This document shows, piece after piece, positions 36,217 to 43,860 of a DNA stretch of 64,000 nt. The notes under the pieces are model-generated. The model searched no databases, had not been told where the DNA came from, and saw only the letters and a program-made list of their open reading frames with translations. Every line of letters starts with the position of its first letter. Positions within the stretch are counted from its first letter, which is position 1. Source of the stretch: Gemmatimonadota bacterium (GTDB lineage: Bacteria; Gemmatimonadota; Gemmatimonadetes; Gemmatimonadales; GWC2-71-9); the NCBI GenBank assembly GCA_029863245.1, contig JAOTVV010000003.1, positions 1 through 64,000 of the forward strand, written 5' to 3'. A program made the position numbers and the translations under genes.

Positions 36217-38165
36217 GTGCGGAGCTCAATCCCCGGCTTACGTTCGACGCCTTTGTTGTTGGGGCTGCCAACCGGCTCGCCGTCACCGCTGCCCGCACGG
36301 TGGGGGAGTCACCGGGCACGGCGTACAACCCGTTATTCATCTACGCTCAGAGTGGTCTCGGCAAGACACATCTGCTGACGGCCATCGGGCATTTGTCGCG
36401 GCGACTCGCCCCCAGTGCGGACGTGGAATACGTCACGCTCGAGGAGTTCGTCGAGTGGTATCAAGCCGCCGTGGCGGCCGGGCAGAGCGACGCCCTCCGG
36501 AACCGCTTCGCTCGGGTCGACGTCCTGCTCATCGATGACGTGCAGTTCCTCACCCATCGGCGCGAGATGCAGGCCGAGCTTCTGCGCATCGTGGAACAGG
36601 TGCAGGCGGGGAATCGACAGATCGTGCTCACCAGCGACCGCCCCCCCGCCGAGATCCAGGAGCTCGACGAGCGACTGCTGACGCGGTTCGACGGCGGCTT
36701 GGTGGTGGACATCGACTCCCCCGATTTCGAGACACGGCTCGCGATTCTCAGGCGTCGGGCCTCCGACCGGGGTGTGGCCATCGGCCCCGGTGTGCTCGAG
36801 GTGGTCGCGGGGTTCGAGGTGCAGAACGTGCGCGAGTTGCTCGGGCTGCTGAACCGACTGGTGGCCTATCAGGCGGTGAGCGACGTAGCGCTCACGGGAG
36901 ACGTGACCCACCAACTGCTTTCGGGCGAGGCACCGCCTCCCCGACGCCGTGCCCCGATCCCGGAGGTCCGACGGCCCACGGGCGACGAGTTCGCCGATTT
37001 CCTGTCGGGCATCAGCCACACCGTGCACGAGCAGGTTGAGGTGTGGCGCGCGCGCGTGCTGGAAGCGATCAAGCGCTGGGGCGGCGACGGGTATCGCACG
37101 GCGCGGCTGGAGGCACTGCTCCAGCAGGAGGTACCCACGGGGGTCGAGCGGACGGTGCGGGAGTACGAGCGAGACATCGACCGGCTGCGCGGGTTCCAGC
37201 GGGCCATGGCCCGGGTGGATCCCAATCGCGTCAGTGATCCGATCTTCTACGATCCCAATCGTGTCGAGGAGGCGGACAGCGTCGTGCAGACTGCCCTAAA
37301 GGAGGGTCGTCCACCACCCGGGCCGTCGGGCGCATGGACGCTCGACACGCTCGTGGCGGGAGCAGCGAACAAGGTGGCCCTGAGCGCCGCCAACGCGGTC
37401 ATCGCGAGTCCCGGCACGGGGTACAATCCGCTTGTGCTGGTGGGCCCGCCTGGCGTGGGCAAGACGCATCTCCTGCACGGTATCGGGAATCAGCTGGCCG
37501 GGACCCGCGACGCGCGCGTGGCCTGCCTGTCGGCGCAGCAGTTCGTCGACGAGCTGCTCGACGCGATCGATGGAGATCGAGTCGAGGCGTGGCGCAAGCG
37601 CTATCGCAGCGCCACGGCCCTGCTGCTGGACGACATCCACCTCCTGGCGGGCAAGGAGCGGTCGCAACAGGAGCTCTTCCACCTCTACAACGCGCTGCTC
37701 GAAGACCAGCGCCAGTTGATTCTCACGCTCGTCAGTCCTCCGCACGAGATCCAGGGGCTGGAGGCTCGGCTCGTCTCCCGGTTGGAGGCCGGCCTGGTGG
37801 CCGAGTTGTCGGCGCCCGACCGGGAGCTCCGGCACGGGATCGTGCGCCGCAAGCTCAAGGCGAAATACCCGGACGTAGAACCCGAATTGGTCGAGTACGT
37901 GGCCGATCGACCGGCCGACTCGATCCGCACTGTGCTCAATGCGGTGCAGCGAGTCATTCGCGCGGCCGAGGCGCAGGGCGAGACACCGACAGCCGCGTTT
38001 GCCAAGGCCCTGCTCGAGGGCGCTACGCCAGCCACGTCGCGGGTGGCCCGGCGCGTGCGCACTAGCGGGGTGCTCATCTCGCCGATCAGCAACGTGCGTA
38101 GTCGCGAAAAAGTCGTCTGGGAGTGGCCGTATCCCGAAGAACGTGTGATCGAGGAATTCGCCTAG
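36213..38165 (+). CDS. Tandem DnaA-type AAA+ ATPase without DNA-binding domain
   Basis: A 650-residue protein with two complete DnaA domain III-like modules. Module 1 (residues 7-230) has TFDAFVVGAANRLAV, YNPLFIYAQSGLGKTH with K51, Walker B LLIDDVQFL (D108-D109), sensor I LTSDRPPAEI and the arginine region LLTRFDGGLVVDI. Module 2 (about 370-610) repeats this as TLDTLVAGAANKVALSAANA, VGPPGVGKTHLLHGIG with K417, LLLDDIHLLAG (D473-D474) and LVSRLEAGLVAEL. A charged helical linker of about 110 residues joins them. The helix-turn-helix domain IV that reads DnaA boxes is absent; the tail ends EWPYPEERVIEEF. It is therefore not an initiator. It is co-expressed with MglA and roadblock genes and may be a GTPase-linked assembly ATPase; this is inference. 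Confidence 0.85.
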   Translation: MSAELNPRLTFDAFVVGAANRLAVTAARTVGESPGTAYNPLFIYAQSGLGKTHLLTAIGHLSRRLAPSADVEYVTLEEFVEWYQAAVAAGQSDALRNRFARVDVLLIDDVQFLTHRREMQAELLRIVEQVQAGNRQIVLTSDRPPAEIQELDERLLTRFDGGLVVDIDSPDFETRLAILRRRASDRGVAIGPGVLEVVAGFEVQNVRELLGLLNRLVAYQAVSDVALTGDVTHQLLSGEAPPPRRRAPIPEVRRPTGDEFADFLSGISHTVHEQVEVWRARVLEAIKRWGGDGYRTARLEALLQQEVPTGVERTVREYERDIDRLRGFQRAMARVDPNRVSDPIFYDPNRVEEADSVVQTALKEGRPPPGPSGAWTLDTLVAGAANKVALSAANAVIASPGTGYNPLVLVGPPGVGKTHLLHGIGNQLAGTRDARVACLSAQQFVDELLDAIDGDRVEAWRKRYRSATALLLDDIHLLAGKERSQQELFHLYNALLEDQRQLILTLVSPPHEIQGLEARLVSRLEAGLVAELSAPDRELRHGIVRRKLKAKYPDVEPELVEYVADRPADSIRTVLNAVQRVIRAAEAQGETPTAAFAKALLEGATPATSRVARRVRTSGVLISPISNVRSREKVVWEWPYPEERVIEEFA

Positions 38166-39784
38166 TGGCCATCAAAGGGAGTCTCAAGGAAGCGTCGTTG
38201 GCGGACGTACTGCAGCTGCTGTCGCTGGGTCAGAAGACCGGGTGTCTCACGGTCACCGACCGGACCAATCTGGGCTACATCTACTTCGACAAGGGTCGAA
38301 TCGCGTATGCCTCGATCGTGAACCGGCTCGATCGTATCGGCGACCTACTGCTGCGCAACGGCCGAGTCACCAGGGATGCACTCGCCGAGGCTATCGAGCT
38401 GCAGTCCAAACACCGCGATCGGCGGCTCGGAGGGATCCTCGTCTCACAGGGATCGATCTCGCAGCAGGACCTCGAGAGCGTGGTGCGGGTTCAGATCGAG
38501 GAGGCGGTGTACCACCTCTTCACCTGGACCCGCGGCAACTTCACGTTCGAGACCGATGTGCGGCCGGACGATCAGGACTTCCAGGTGAACATCAATCCGG
38601 AATCGCTGCTGCTCGAGGGCGCACGCCGCATCGACGAGTGGAGCCTCATCGAGAAGAAGATTCCCTCGTTCGACATCATCTTCACCGTAGACCGCGAGCG
38701 CGTGGCGAACTCCGACGTGACGCTCACCGCCGAGCAGGAGCGGCTGTTGCCACTCCTCGACGGCTCCAGGGACGTGTCGGCGGTCATCGCCGATTCCGGC
38801 CTGATCGAATTCGAAGTGGGCAAGGCGCTTTACGGGCTCGTGACCGCTGGCTTCCTGCACCGGACGGGCCGCAGCCAGGCGCCGCGACCCCCCGTGGCGG
38901 GCGGGGCCCGGGCCGACGAGCATCGCAACTTGGGCGTGGCCTTCTACCGAACGACGATGCTCGACGAGGCGACACGCGAGTTTCGCCGGGTGGTCGAGCT
39001 GCTTCCCAATGACGGGGGCGCGTTCTTCTATCTCGGGCTGATCGCGCTCAAGCAGGGTCACTGGGAAGCGGCGGCGGCCTACTTCACGCAGGCCTTGGAT
39101 CACGGAGGCCCGCGCGCCGCGGCGCTGTCCAACCTCGCCTTGAGCCATGAGAAGGCTGGCCGGTTCGATGAGGCGGAGAATGCCTACTCGGAAGCGGCGG
39201 CGCTCGCGCCGAACGAGCCACGGGTTCTGACGGGATGGGGCATCGGAGCGCTCCATCGCGGCGACTTCGAGGTCGCCGTTGGGCGGCTGGACCAGGCCCG
39301 TGACGCGGTCGGCGAGCAGCGCCTCAGACCTCTGTGGTACTGGGCACGCTCCCTGTCTGCCGCAGCATTGGATCGGCTCGACGAGGCCGAAGCGCTGTTG
39401 CGCGAAGGGCTCGCGATTCACCCCGATCATGTCGTGCTCGCCAACAACCTGGCGGTGCTGCTCGAGACGCGGGGCGATGTGGAGGAGGCTGCCGGGCTCC
39501 TCCGGGCAACCGCGGCGGACGAGCACGTGATCCCGCAGGTGTCCAAGAACCTCGGCGACCTGCTGTACCGCGCGGCTCGCTACGACGACGCGTGGGAAGC
39601 CTATCAGCGGGCCGTTCGCCTCCAACCCACGCTGGGCGACGATGTGTATTTCCGTTTGGGAAACATCGCGTACAAGCGACAGGACCGGCAGCTCGCGACC
39701 GAGTACTGGAACCGCGCGCTCGAACTCAACCCCAAGCACGAACTCGCGCGAACGAATCTCGAGACGGTGAGCGCTCTCTCATGA
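38165..39784 (+). CDS. DUF4388 and TPR protein, second paralogue
   Basis: A 539-residue protein starting with GTG at 38165, sharing one base with the upstream TAG. Residues 1-155 are a DUF4388 domain (VAIKGSLKEASLADVLQLLS, GCLTVTDRTNLGYIYFDKGR, LGGILVSQGSISQQDLESVV), clearly related to the gene at 32857. A second helical DUF4388-like segment follows to about residue 240. TPR repeats fill about residues 250-535 (RNLGVAFYRTTMLDEATREF, NNLAVLLETRGDVEEAAGLL). The N-terminal half of the family is thought to mediate protein contacts. Having paralogues on either side of the roadblock-MglA-AAA+ core suggests both serve as adaptors of the same complex. Confidence 0.87.
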   Translation: MAIKGSLKEASLADVLQLLSLGQKTGCLTVTDRTNLGYIYFDKGRIAYASIVNRLDRIGDLLLRNGRVTRDALAEAIELQSKHRDRRLGGILVSQGSISQQDLESVVRVQIEEAVYHLFTWTRGNFTFETDVRPDDQDFQVNINPESLLLEGARRIDEWSLIEKKIPSFDIIFTVDRERVANSDVTLTAEQERLLPLLDGSRDVSAVIADSGLIEFEVGKALYGLVTAGFLHRTGRSQAPRPPVAGGARADEHRNLGVAFYRTTMLDEATREFRRVVELLPNDGGAFFYLGLIALKQGHWEAAAAYFTQALDHGGPRAAALSNLALSHEKAGRFDEAENAYSEAAALAPNEPRVLTGWGIGALHRGDFEVAVGRLDQARDAVGEQRLRPLWYWARSLSAAALDRLDEAEALLREGLAIHPDHVVLANNLAVLLETRGDVEEAAGLLRATAADEHVIPQVSKNLGDLLYRAARYDDAWEAYQRAVRLQPTLGDDVYFRLGNIAYKRQDRQLATEYWNRALELNPKHELARTNLETVSALS

Positions 39785-39818
39785 GGACGTGGACGGGCGG
39801 CCGCCACCGGAGGCCACA

Positions 39819-40679
39819 ATGACCGACGCATCGATCACGTCCCTACGGGCGACGTTCGACGCGATCGCTCGTCGTCTCGATCAGGTACGCACGGGTGAGG
39901 ACCGAGAACGAGTGAAGCGGGAGATCATCCAGCTGTTCAAAATGGTGGATCAGACCATCGTCGATCTGACCACCCTGAAGGAGGACATCCGCCTCCTCGT
40001 CGACAAATACAAGCGACTCGCGCAGAGCGAGATGAGCGACCAGGTACCTGGGTTTCACGGGAGCGCGCCCGCGGTCCATGCGGATCACATTGGCGCATCG
40101 ACCTTCATCGAGAAGGGGTGGAGCCTCATCGCGCTCGGCGACTACCCGGGGGCGATTCAGGCCCTCACCAAGGCGCTCTCGCTGTCGCCCAACGACAGCC
40201 AGGCCGAGTCGCTGCTCGGGTGGGCCCAGATGCTCCATGAGGAGTACGACGCCGCGCTCGGCACCTTCCAGAAGGTGCTCACGCGCGAGCCGGGCAATTC
40301 CCTCGCGCAAATCAACGTTGGGTACATCTGTCTCAAGAAGCAGATGTTCGGTGAGGCAATCGAGCATCTCTCGAAAGCCATTCGACTCGATAACGACAAG
40401 AAGGCGACCCTCTACGCGCACTACTATCTGGGCCTCGTCTATCTCGCCCGCGACATGCTCGACGATGCCCAGACCTTCTTCGAGAAGACACTGAAACTCG
40501 GCCCCAACCTCATCGAGGCCTACTACGAGCTGGGACGGGTGCAGTGGTTTGCAGGTGACCGCGAGGGGGCGGGCCGGACGTGGGAGCAGGGCTTCCAGGC
40601 CAACAAGTTCAATCCGTGGGGCAAGCGCTGCCGGGAGATGCTCGAGCTGGCCGCGGCCGGACGGGAGCCTCCACGCTAG
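39819..40679 (+). CDS. TPR protein with coiled-coil head
   Basis: A 286-residue protein; GGAGG precedes the ATG at 39819 by 7 nt or so. The first 80 residues form a helical, probably coiled-coil segment (TFDAIARRLDQVRTGEDRER ... TTLKEDIRLLVDKYKRLAQS). Five or so TPR repeats follow at about residues 95-275, for example SLIALGDYPGAIQALTKALS and AHYYLGLVYLARDMLDDAQT. It has neither a signal peptide nor a membrane segment. It lies 34 nt after the second DUF4388 protein and belongs to the same transcription unit. Its function is unknown; a scaffold role fits the repeats. Confidence 0.8.
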   Translation: MTDASITSLRATFDAIARRLDQVRTGEDRERVKREIIQLFKMVDQTIVDLTTLKEDIRLLVDKYKRLAQSEMSDQVPGFHGSAPAVHADHIGASTFIEKGWSLIALGDYPGAIQALTKALSLSPNDSQAESLLGWAQMLHEEYDAALGTFQKVLTREPGNSLAQINVGYICLKKQMFGEAIEHLSKAIRLDNDKKATLYAHYYLGLVYLARDMLDDAQTFFEKTLKLGPNLIEAYYELGRVQWFAGDREGAGRTWEQGFQANKFNPWGKRCREMLELAAAGREPPR

Positions 40680-41542
40680 TTCCCCTGCTCGTGATCCTGC
40701 TTCAGGCCACGACGCCCAACGTCGTACACGTGGGGCGAGTGAGCGTCGTGTATTGGTCGGGCTCGGAACGGTCGGCCACGACGTTGGCGGAGATGGCAGA
40801 TCGCATGAATCGCTGGCCGGGACTGCCCGACGCGCCGGCGCTGCGCATTCGCATCATTCTGAGCGCTAACGATCGGCAGTTCGATTCGCTGACCGCGGGC
40901 CGGATACCCGAGTGGGGAGCCGCGGCCACGTTTCCGGCCACGCGCACCATCGTGCTCAAGCCGACGCCCGACTTCCAGCGCGTGCTCCGCCACGAGGTCG
41001 CGCATCTCGCGCTGCACAGCGCGGTACGGCGCGTCCCCCGGTGGTTCGACGAGGGCTACGCGGCGCGTGCGGCCGGGGAGTGGGACCGCCTCGAAGCCCT
41101 GCGGGTGAACTGGGCCCTGTTGCGAGGCGTCGGGCCGTCCTTGGACGAGTTGAACCGGTACCTCCGGTCCACTGGCCGGCCGGCCGAGGCGGAAGCGTCC
41201 TATGCGCTGGCGACGTCGGCGGTTCTCTATCTCGAGCGACTCGGCGGAGACCGAGGGCTCGAACCGCTCCTTACCACGCTCGCGAGCACGGCGGATTTCG
41301 ACCTCGCTCTACGGGCCACGCACCAGCTCACGCTGGGCCAGTTCGAGACACTCTGGCGGAAGGACCTTCGCAAACGCTATGGTTGGCTGTTGTTGGTCAC
41401 GTCGCTGAGCCTGTTCTGGGGCTTTGTGGCCCTGATTCTCGTGGCGCTGTGGACCCGTCGCAGGCACCGGGATCGGCTTCGCCGTGAGGCCTTGGATGAG
41501 GGTTGGGTCGTGCCAGTGGACGAGTGGAATCCGCAGGCGTGA
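40616..41542 (+). CDS. Membrane-anchored HExxH peptidase (peptidase MA-like)
   Basis: A secreted, tail-anchored metallopeptidase of about 308 residues. The zinc motif is HEVAH in RHEVAHLALHSAVRRVPRWF, followed 20 residues on by the third-ligand glutamate in WFDEGYAAR, which is the gluzincin (peptidase MA) layout. A hydrophobic C-terminal helix (LLLVTSLSLFWGFVALILVA) and a basic tail anchor it. The start is uncertain. The GTG at 40616 gives a signal peptide with basic head and LVPLLVILLQA core but overlaps the TPR gene by 64 nt. A GTG at 40691 gives a truncated signal, and one at 40580 a longer head. The substrate is not known. It closes the accessory module. Confidence 0.75.
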   Translation: MGQALPGDARAGRGRTGASTLVPLLVILLQATTPNVVHVGRVSVVYWSGSERSATTLAEMADRMNRWPGLPDAPALRIRIILSANDRQFDSLTAGRIPEWGAAATFPATRTIVLKPTPDFQRVLRHEVAHLALHSAVRRVPRWFDEGYAARAAGEWDRLEALRVNWALLRGVGPSLDELNRYLRSTGRPAEAEASYALATSAVLYLERLGGDRGLEPLLTTLASTADFDLALRATHQLTLGQFETLWRKDLRKRYGWLLLVTSLSLFWGFVALILVALWTRRRHRDRLRREALDEGWVVPVDEWNPQA

Positions 41543-41560
41543 CGGCAGCAGCTCGAATTC

Positions 41561-41589
41561 TTGACGCTCATGGAACCTGCCATTAGGCT
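41561..41589 (+). promoter_or_regulatory. Sigma-70-like promoter for small membrane protein and tRNA-Val
   Basis: TTGACG (41561-41566) and TAGGCT (41584-41589) are 17 nt apart. The predicted start of transcription is at about 41597, one base before the ATG at 41598, so the message would be leaderless. Confidence 0.6.
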
Positions 41590-41597
41590 GAGGGTCT

Positions 41598-41783
41598 ATG
41601 ATCAATAGGGCGGAGTCGCCGGCACGGCTGCAGTTTCGCCGACGCAACGTGGTGCTACTGAGCGCGGCGGTCGTCTCGCTGGCGGTGGGGTACTATCTCC
41701 TCGCGCAGGGGGATACCGGGCTGGCCCCGATGTTGCTGGTTCTGGGCTATTGTATTCTGTTCCCGTTGGGGCTGGCGCTGTAA
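41598..41783 (+). CDS. Small two-helix membrane protein
   Basis: A 61-residue protein with a basic N-terminus (INRAESPARLQFRRRN) and two hydrophobic helices (VVLLSAAVVSLAVGYYLLA and APMLLVLGYCILFPLGLAL) separated by a short QGDTGL turn. The layout resembles short DUF3098-type membrane proteins, but that resemblance is weak. No ribosome site precedes the ATG. The promoter just upstream predicts a leaderless start. tRNA-Val begins 10 nt after the stop, so the two are very probably co-transcribed. The function is unknown. Confidence 0.65.
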   Translation: MINRAESPARLQFRRRNVVLLSAAVVSLAVGYYLLAQGDTGLAPMLLVLGYCILFPLGLAL

Positions 41784-41792
41784 GGGCCCGAG

Positions 41793-41866
41793 GGGCGAAT
41801 AGCTCAGGGGTGCAGAGCGCCTGCCTTACAAGCAGGAAGTCGGGGGTTCGAATCCCTCTTCGCCCA
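41793..41866 (+). tRNA. tRNA-Val (anticodon TAC)
   Basis: A full cloverleaf can be drawn. The acceptor arms GGGCGAA (41793-41799) and TTCGCCC (41859-41865) pair completely. The D-arm is GCTC/GAGC. The anticodon stem CCTGC/GCAGG closes the loop CTTACAA with anticodon TAC. The T-loop is TTCGAAT. The CCA end is not encoded. It reads GUA and probably other GUN codons. Confidence 0.95.
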
Positions 41867-41911
41867 TGTGGAGCTGAATGTGAATTGCTGGAACGCGGGA
41901 GGGTTGTCACC

Positions 41912-43660
41912 GTGCAGTTGATACCTTCGAGGGTGCGCCAAGGACTGATCGTGCTGGGGGCGATCGTGCTCCTCGCCGGCCACGCGCCGCGCGTCGAGGC
42001 GCAGCTTGCGCTGCCACGATCAGACGAGCGGTTCCTCTTTCTCATCCCGAGCCCCGCTCCCGGTACGGACTCGAGCTTCGTGGTGGCACTGGCCGACGAA
42101 GTTCGGACACGTCTCCGCAACAAGATGCGGCACAAGCTGATTGTCATCGAGAGTCGCCAGGTCTGCGAGGTCCTCGAGCAGTCGGCCTACAACTGCACGA
42201 CGATCCTCAGTCCCGCCGACGCCGACCGGCTCGCGCGAGCGCTACAATCGGACGTGTATGTCACAGGCTCCGTGAGGCACGAGGGGCCGACCCCCGTCGG
42301 GCTGTTCCGGCTCGTCGACATCGGAAATTCCGGACTGTCTGGGTGGACCACGGTGCGGGGCACGCCGGGCGATCCGGCACGCTCGTTCGCCCAGGCCGTG
42401 GTCGACACGTTGGAGAATCAGGTCCGCGCCGCTGAACACGCGCGGGAGTGCTCTGATCGCATGGGGCGCGGTGACTTCCGCGAAGCGCGGGAGCGGGCCG
42501 AGCGCGCATTCCGGATTTATCCCAATCACCCGGCGGCGGCGCTGTGCGCGGAGGTGGTGTCGGAGGCGCTGCGGCAGCCACCCGACAGTCAGATCGCCTA
42601 TCTCCGCCGGGCAGTGCGAGGCGACTCGCTGCTGCCGAAAGCGTGGGAGCGGCTGGGACGACTCCACCAACAGACCGGGGATTCCACGGCCGCCCTCGAC
42701 GCGTTTGCTGAGCAGAGCCTGCTCGACAGCGGCAATCGCGATCTCCGGCTGGGCGTTGTCGCCGGCGCCATCACGCTCCGGCGATTCGATGTCGCGCAGC
42801 AACTGGCCGACGATTGGCTCGGACGCAGCCCGACCGATCTCGGGTTTATGCAGCTCAAGGCGCGCGCGTGCGTCGAGGGCGGCGCGTGGGACTGCGCGCT
42901 CGAGGCGCTGGCCGCCCAATTCGAGGTGGATTCGACGCTCGCCAAGGACACGGTGTTCTACCAACAGATCATCGGCGCGGCCCAGGCGCTTGGCAACGTC
43001 GAGGCGCAGCTGGAGTGGTCGGCTCGCGCGATGGTGGAAGTCCCAGGCTCGGCGTCGCTGCTGCGGGCCCACGCGAGCGCGCTCGCGGCGGCCGGCATGT
43101 CCGATTCGGTCGTCCGAGTCTACGATCACCTGCTGCAACTCGATCCGACGGATTACCGGAGCGCGCTGGCGGGTGCACGAGTCCTGTTGGAGGACCTGCC
43201 GATCGACACGATCGTTCCGCTCGACACCGCCCGCTTGCTGAAGGGGATCGGGTTCTTGGATCGGGCCACGCAGGCGACGCGGGACACGGCGGTGCTCTTG
43301 AACGTCGCCGCGACCCAGTATCAGCAGGGCTCCGCGCTGGTGCAGGTGCGTAAGGCGATCCCCACCGCCGTGAGTCTCTTGCAGAAGGCCATCGCGAACG
43401 ATCTTCAGGGCCGGCTGACGCAGCAGACGAATTTCTTCCTCGGCCTCGGGTTGATGTTCCGGATCTTCGAGTTCGATCCGCAGGTGGTCGAGACGAAGTC
43501 CTGCCAGCTCGTGGACGACGAGGCCCAAATGATCGCCCAGGGGAAGCGGGCGCTGCAGCTCTCCGGGGTGGGTGCAGAGCGAACCGCCCCGTACATGCAG
43601 CAGTTCCAGAACTTCGAGCAGCGAATTCCGCAGCTCAAGCGGGCCTTTGAGTGCCGTTAG
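41912..43660 (+). CDS. Secreted TPR-like repeat protein
   Basis: A 582-residue exported protein. It starts with GTG at 41912, with GGGAGGG about 8 nt ahead. The signal peptide (QLIPSRVRQGLIVLGAIVLL, then AGHAPRVEA) should be cleaved before QLALP. Residues 35-170 form an alpha/beta domain with GTDSSFVVALADEVRTRLRN and RLARALQSDVYVTGSV, similar to the N-terminal part of TolB-like or DUF4071-like proteins that precede TPRs. The remainder is TPR-like, for example YLRRAVRGDSLLPKAWERLG and VVRVYDHLLQLDPTDYRSAL. Two cysteine pairs (SRQVCEV/SAYNC and CVEG/DCAL) may be disulphide-bonded. Its function is unknown. It lies between two tRNA genes and has no obvious partner. Confidence 0.75.
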   Translation: MQLIPSRVRQGLIVLGAIVLLAGHAPRVEAQLALPRSDERFLFLIPSPAPGTDSSFVVALADEVRTRLRNKMRHKLIVIESRQVCEVLEQSAYNCTTILSPADADRLARALQSDVYVTGSVRHEGPTPVGLFRLVDIGNSGLSGWTTVRGTPGDPARSFAQAVVDTLENQVRAAEHARECSDRMGRGDFREARERAERAFRIYPNHPAAALCAEVVSEALRQPPDSQIAYLRRAVRGDSLLPKAWERLGRLHQQTGDSTAALDAFAEQSLLDSGNRDLRLGVVAGAITLRRFDVAQQLADDWLGRSPTDLGFMQLKARACVEGGAWDCALEALAAQFEVDSTLAKDTVFYQQIIGAAQALGNVEAQLEWSARAMVEVPGSASLLRAHASALAAAGMSDSVVRVYDHLLQLDPTDYRSALAGARVLLEDLPIDTIVPLDTARLLKGIGFLDRATQATRDTAVLLNVAATQYQQGSALVQVRKAIPTAVSLLQKAIANDLQGRLTQQTNFFLGLGLMFRIFEFDPQVVETKSCQLVDDEAQMIAQGKRALQLSGVGAERTAPYMQQFQNFEQRIPQLKRAFECR

Positions 43661-43664
43661 GCGC

Positions 43665-43693
43665 TTGAATTCGTGTGGGACCCCGTCTACATT
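43665..43693 (+). promoter_or_regulatory. Promoter of tRNA-Asp
   Basis: TTGAAT (43665-43670) and TACATT (43688-43693) are exactly 17 nt apart, the best sigma-70-like match in the window. The predicted start lies about 10 nt before tRNA-Asp. Confidence 0.7.
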
Positions 43694-43711
43694 CCAAAGC
43701 TACTGTAGACT

Positions 43712-43785
43712 GGGGCTGTAGCTCAGCTGGTTAGAGTGCCGGTCTGTCACACCGGAGGCCGCGGGTTCAAGTCCCGTCAGCCCCG
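43712..43785 (+). tRNA. tRNA-Asp (anticodon GTC)
   Basis: The acceptor arms GGGGCTG (43712-43718) and CAGCCCC (43778-43784) pair fully. The D-arm GCTC/GAGT, the anticodon stem CCGGT/ACCGG with loop CTGTCAC (anticodon GTC) and the T-loop TTCAAGT are all present. The discriminator base is G, as expected for tRNA-Asp. CCA is not encoded. Confidence 0.96.
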
Positions 43786-43811
43786 CTCGAACGAGAACAG
43801 AGGTAGATGCC

Positions 43812-43854
43812 GACGGCCCCGTGGGATGCCCCCGCGGGGTCGTCCTCGTTTTCC
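43812..43854 (+). terminator. Intrinsic terminator after tRNA-Asp
   Basis: A 10-bp stem (43812-43821 with 43835-43844, one G.U pair) is followed by CTCGTTTTCC. It lies 26 nt beyond tRNA-Asp and ends 7 nt before the preferred rsmH start, so it separates tRNA-Asp from the dcw cluster, or leaks into it. Confidence 0.6.
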
Positions 43855-43860
43855 CCGCCA

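Noticed and set aside
43807-43860. Upstream ATG that would extend rsmH by 18 codons
   Set aside because: The extension runs through the tRNA-Asp terminator hairpin, and the family N-terminus begins at the ATG at 43861.
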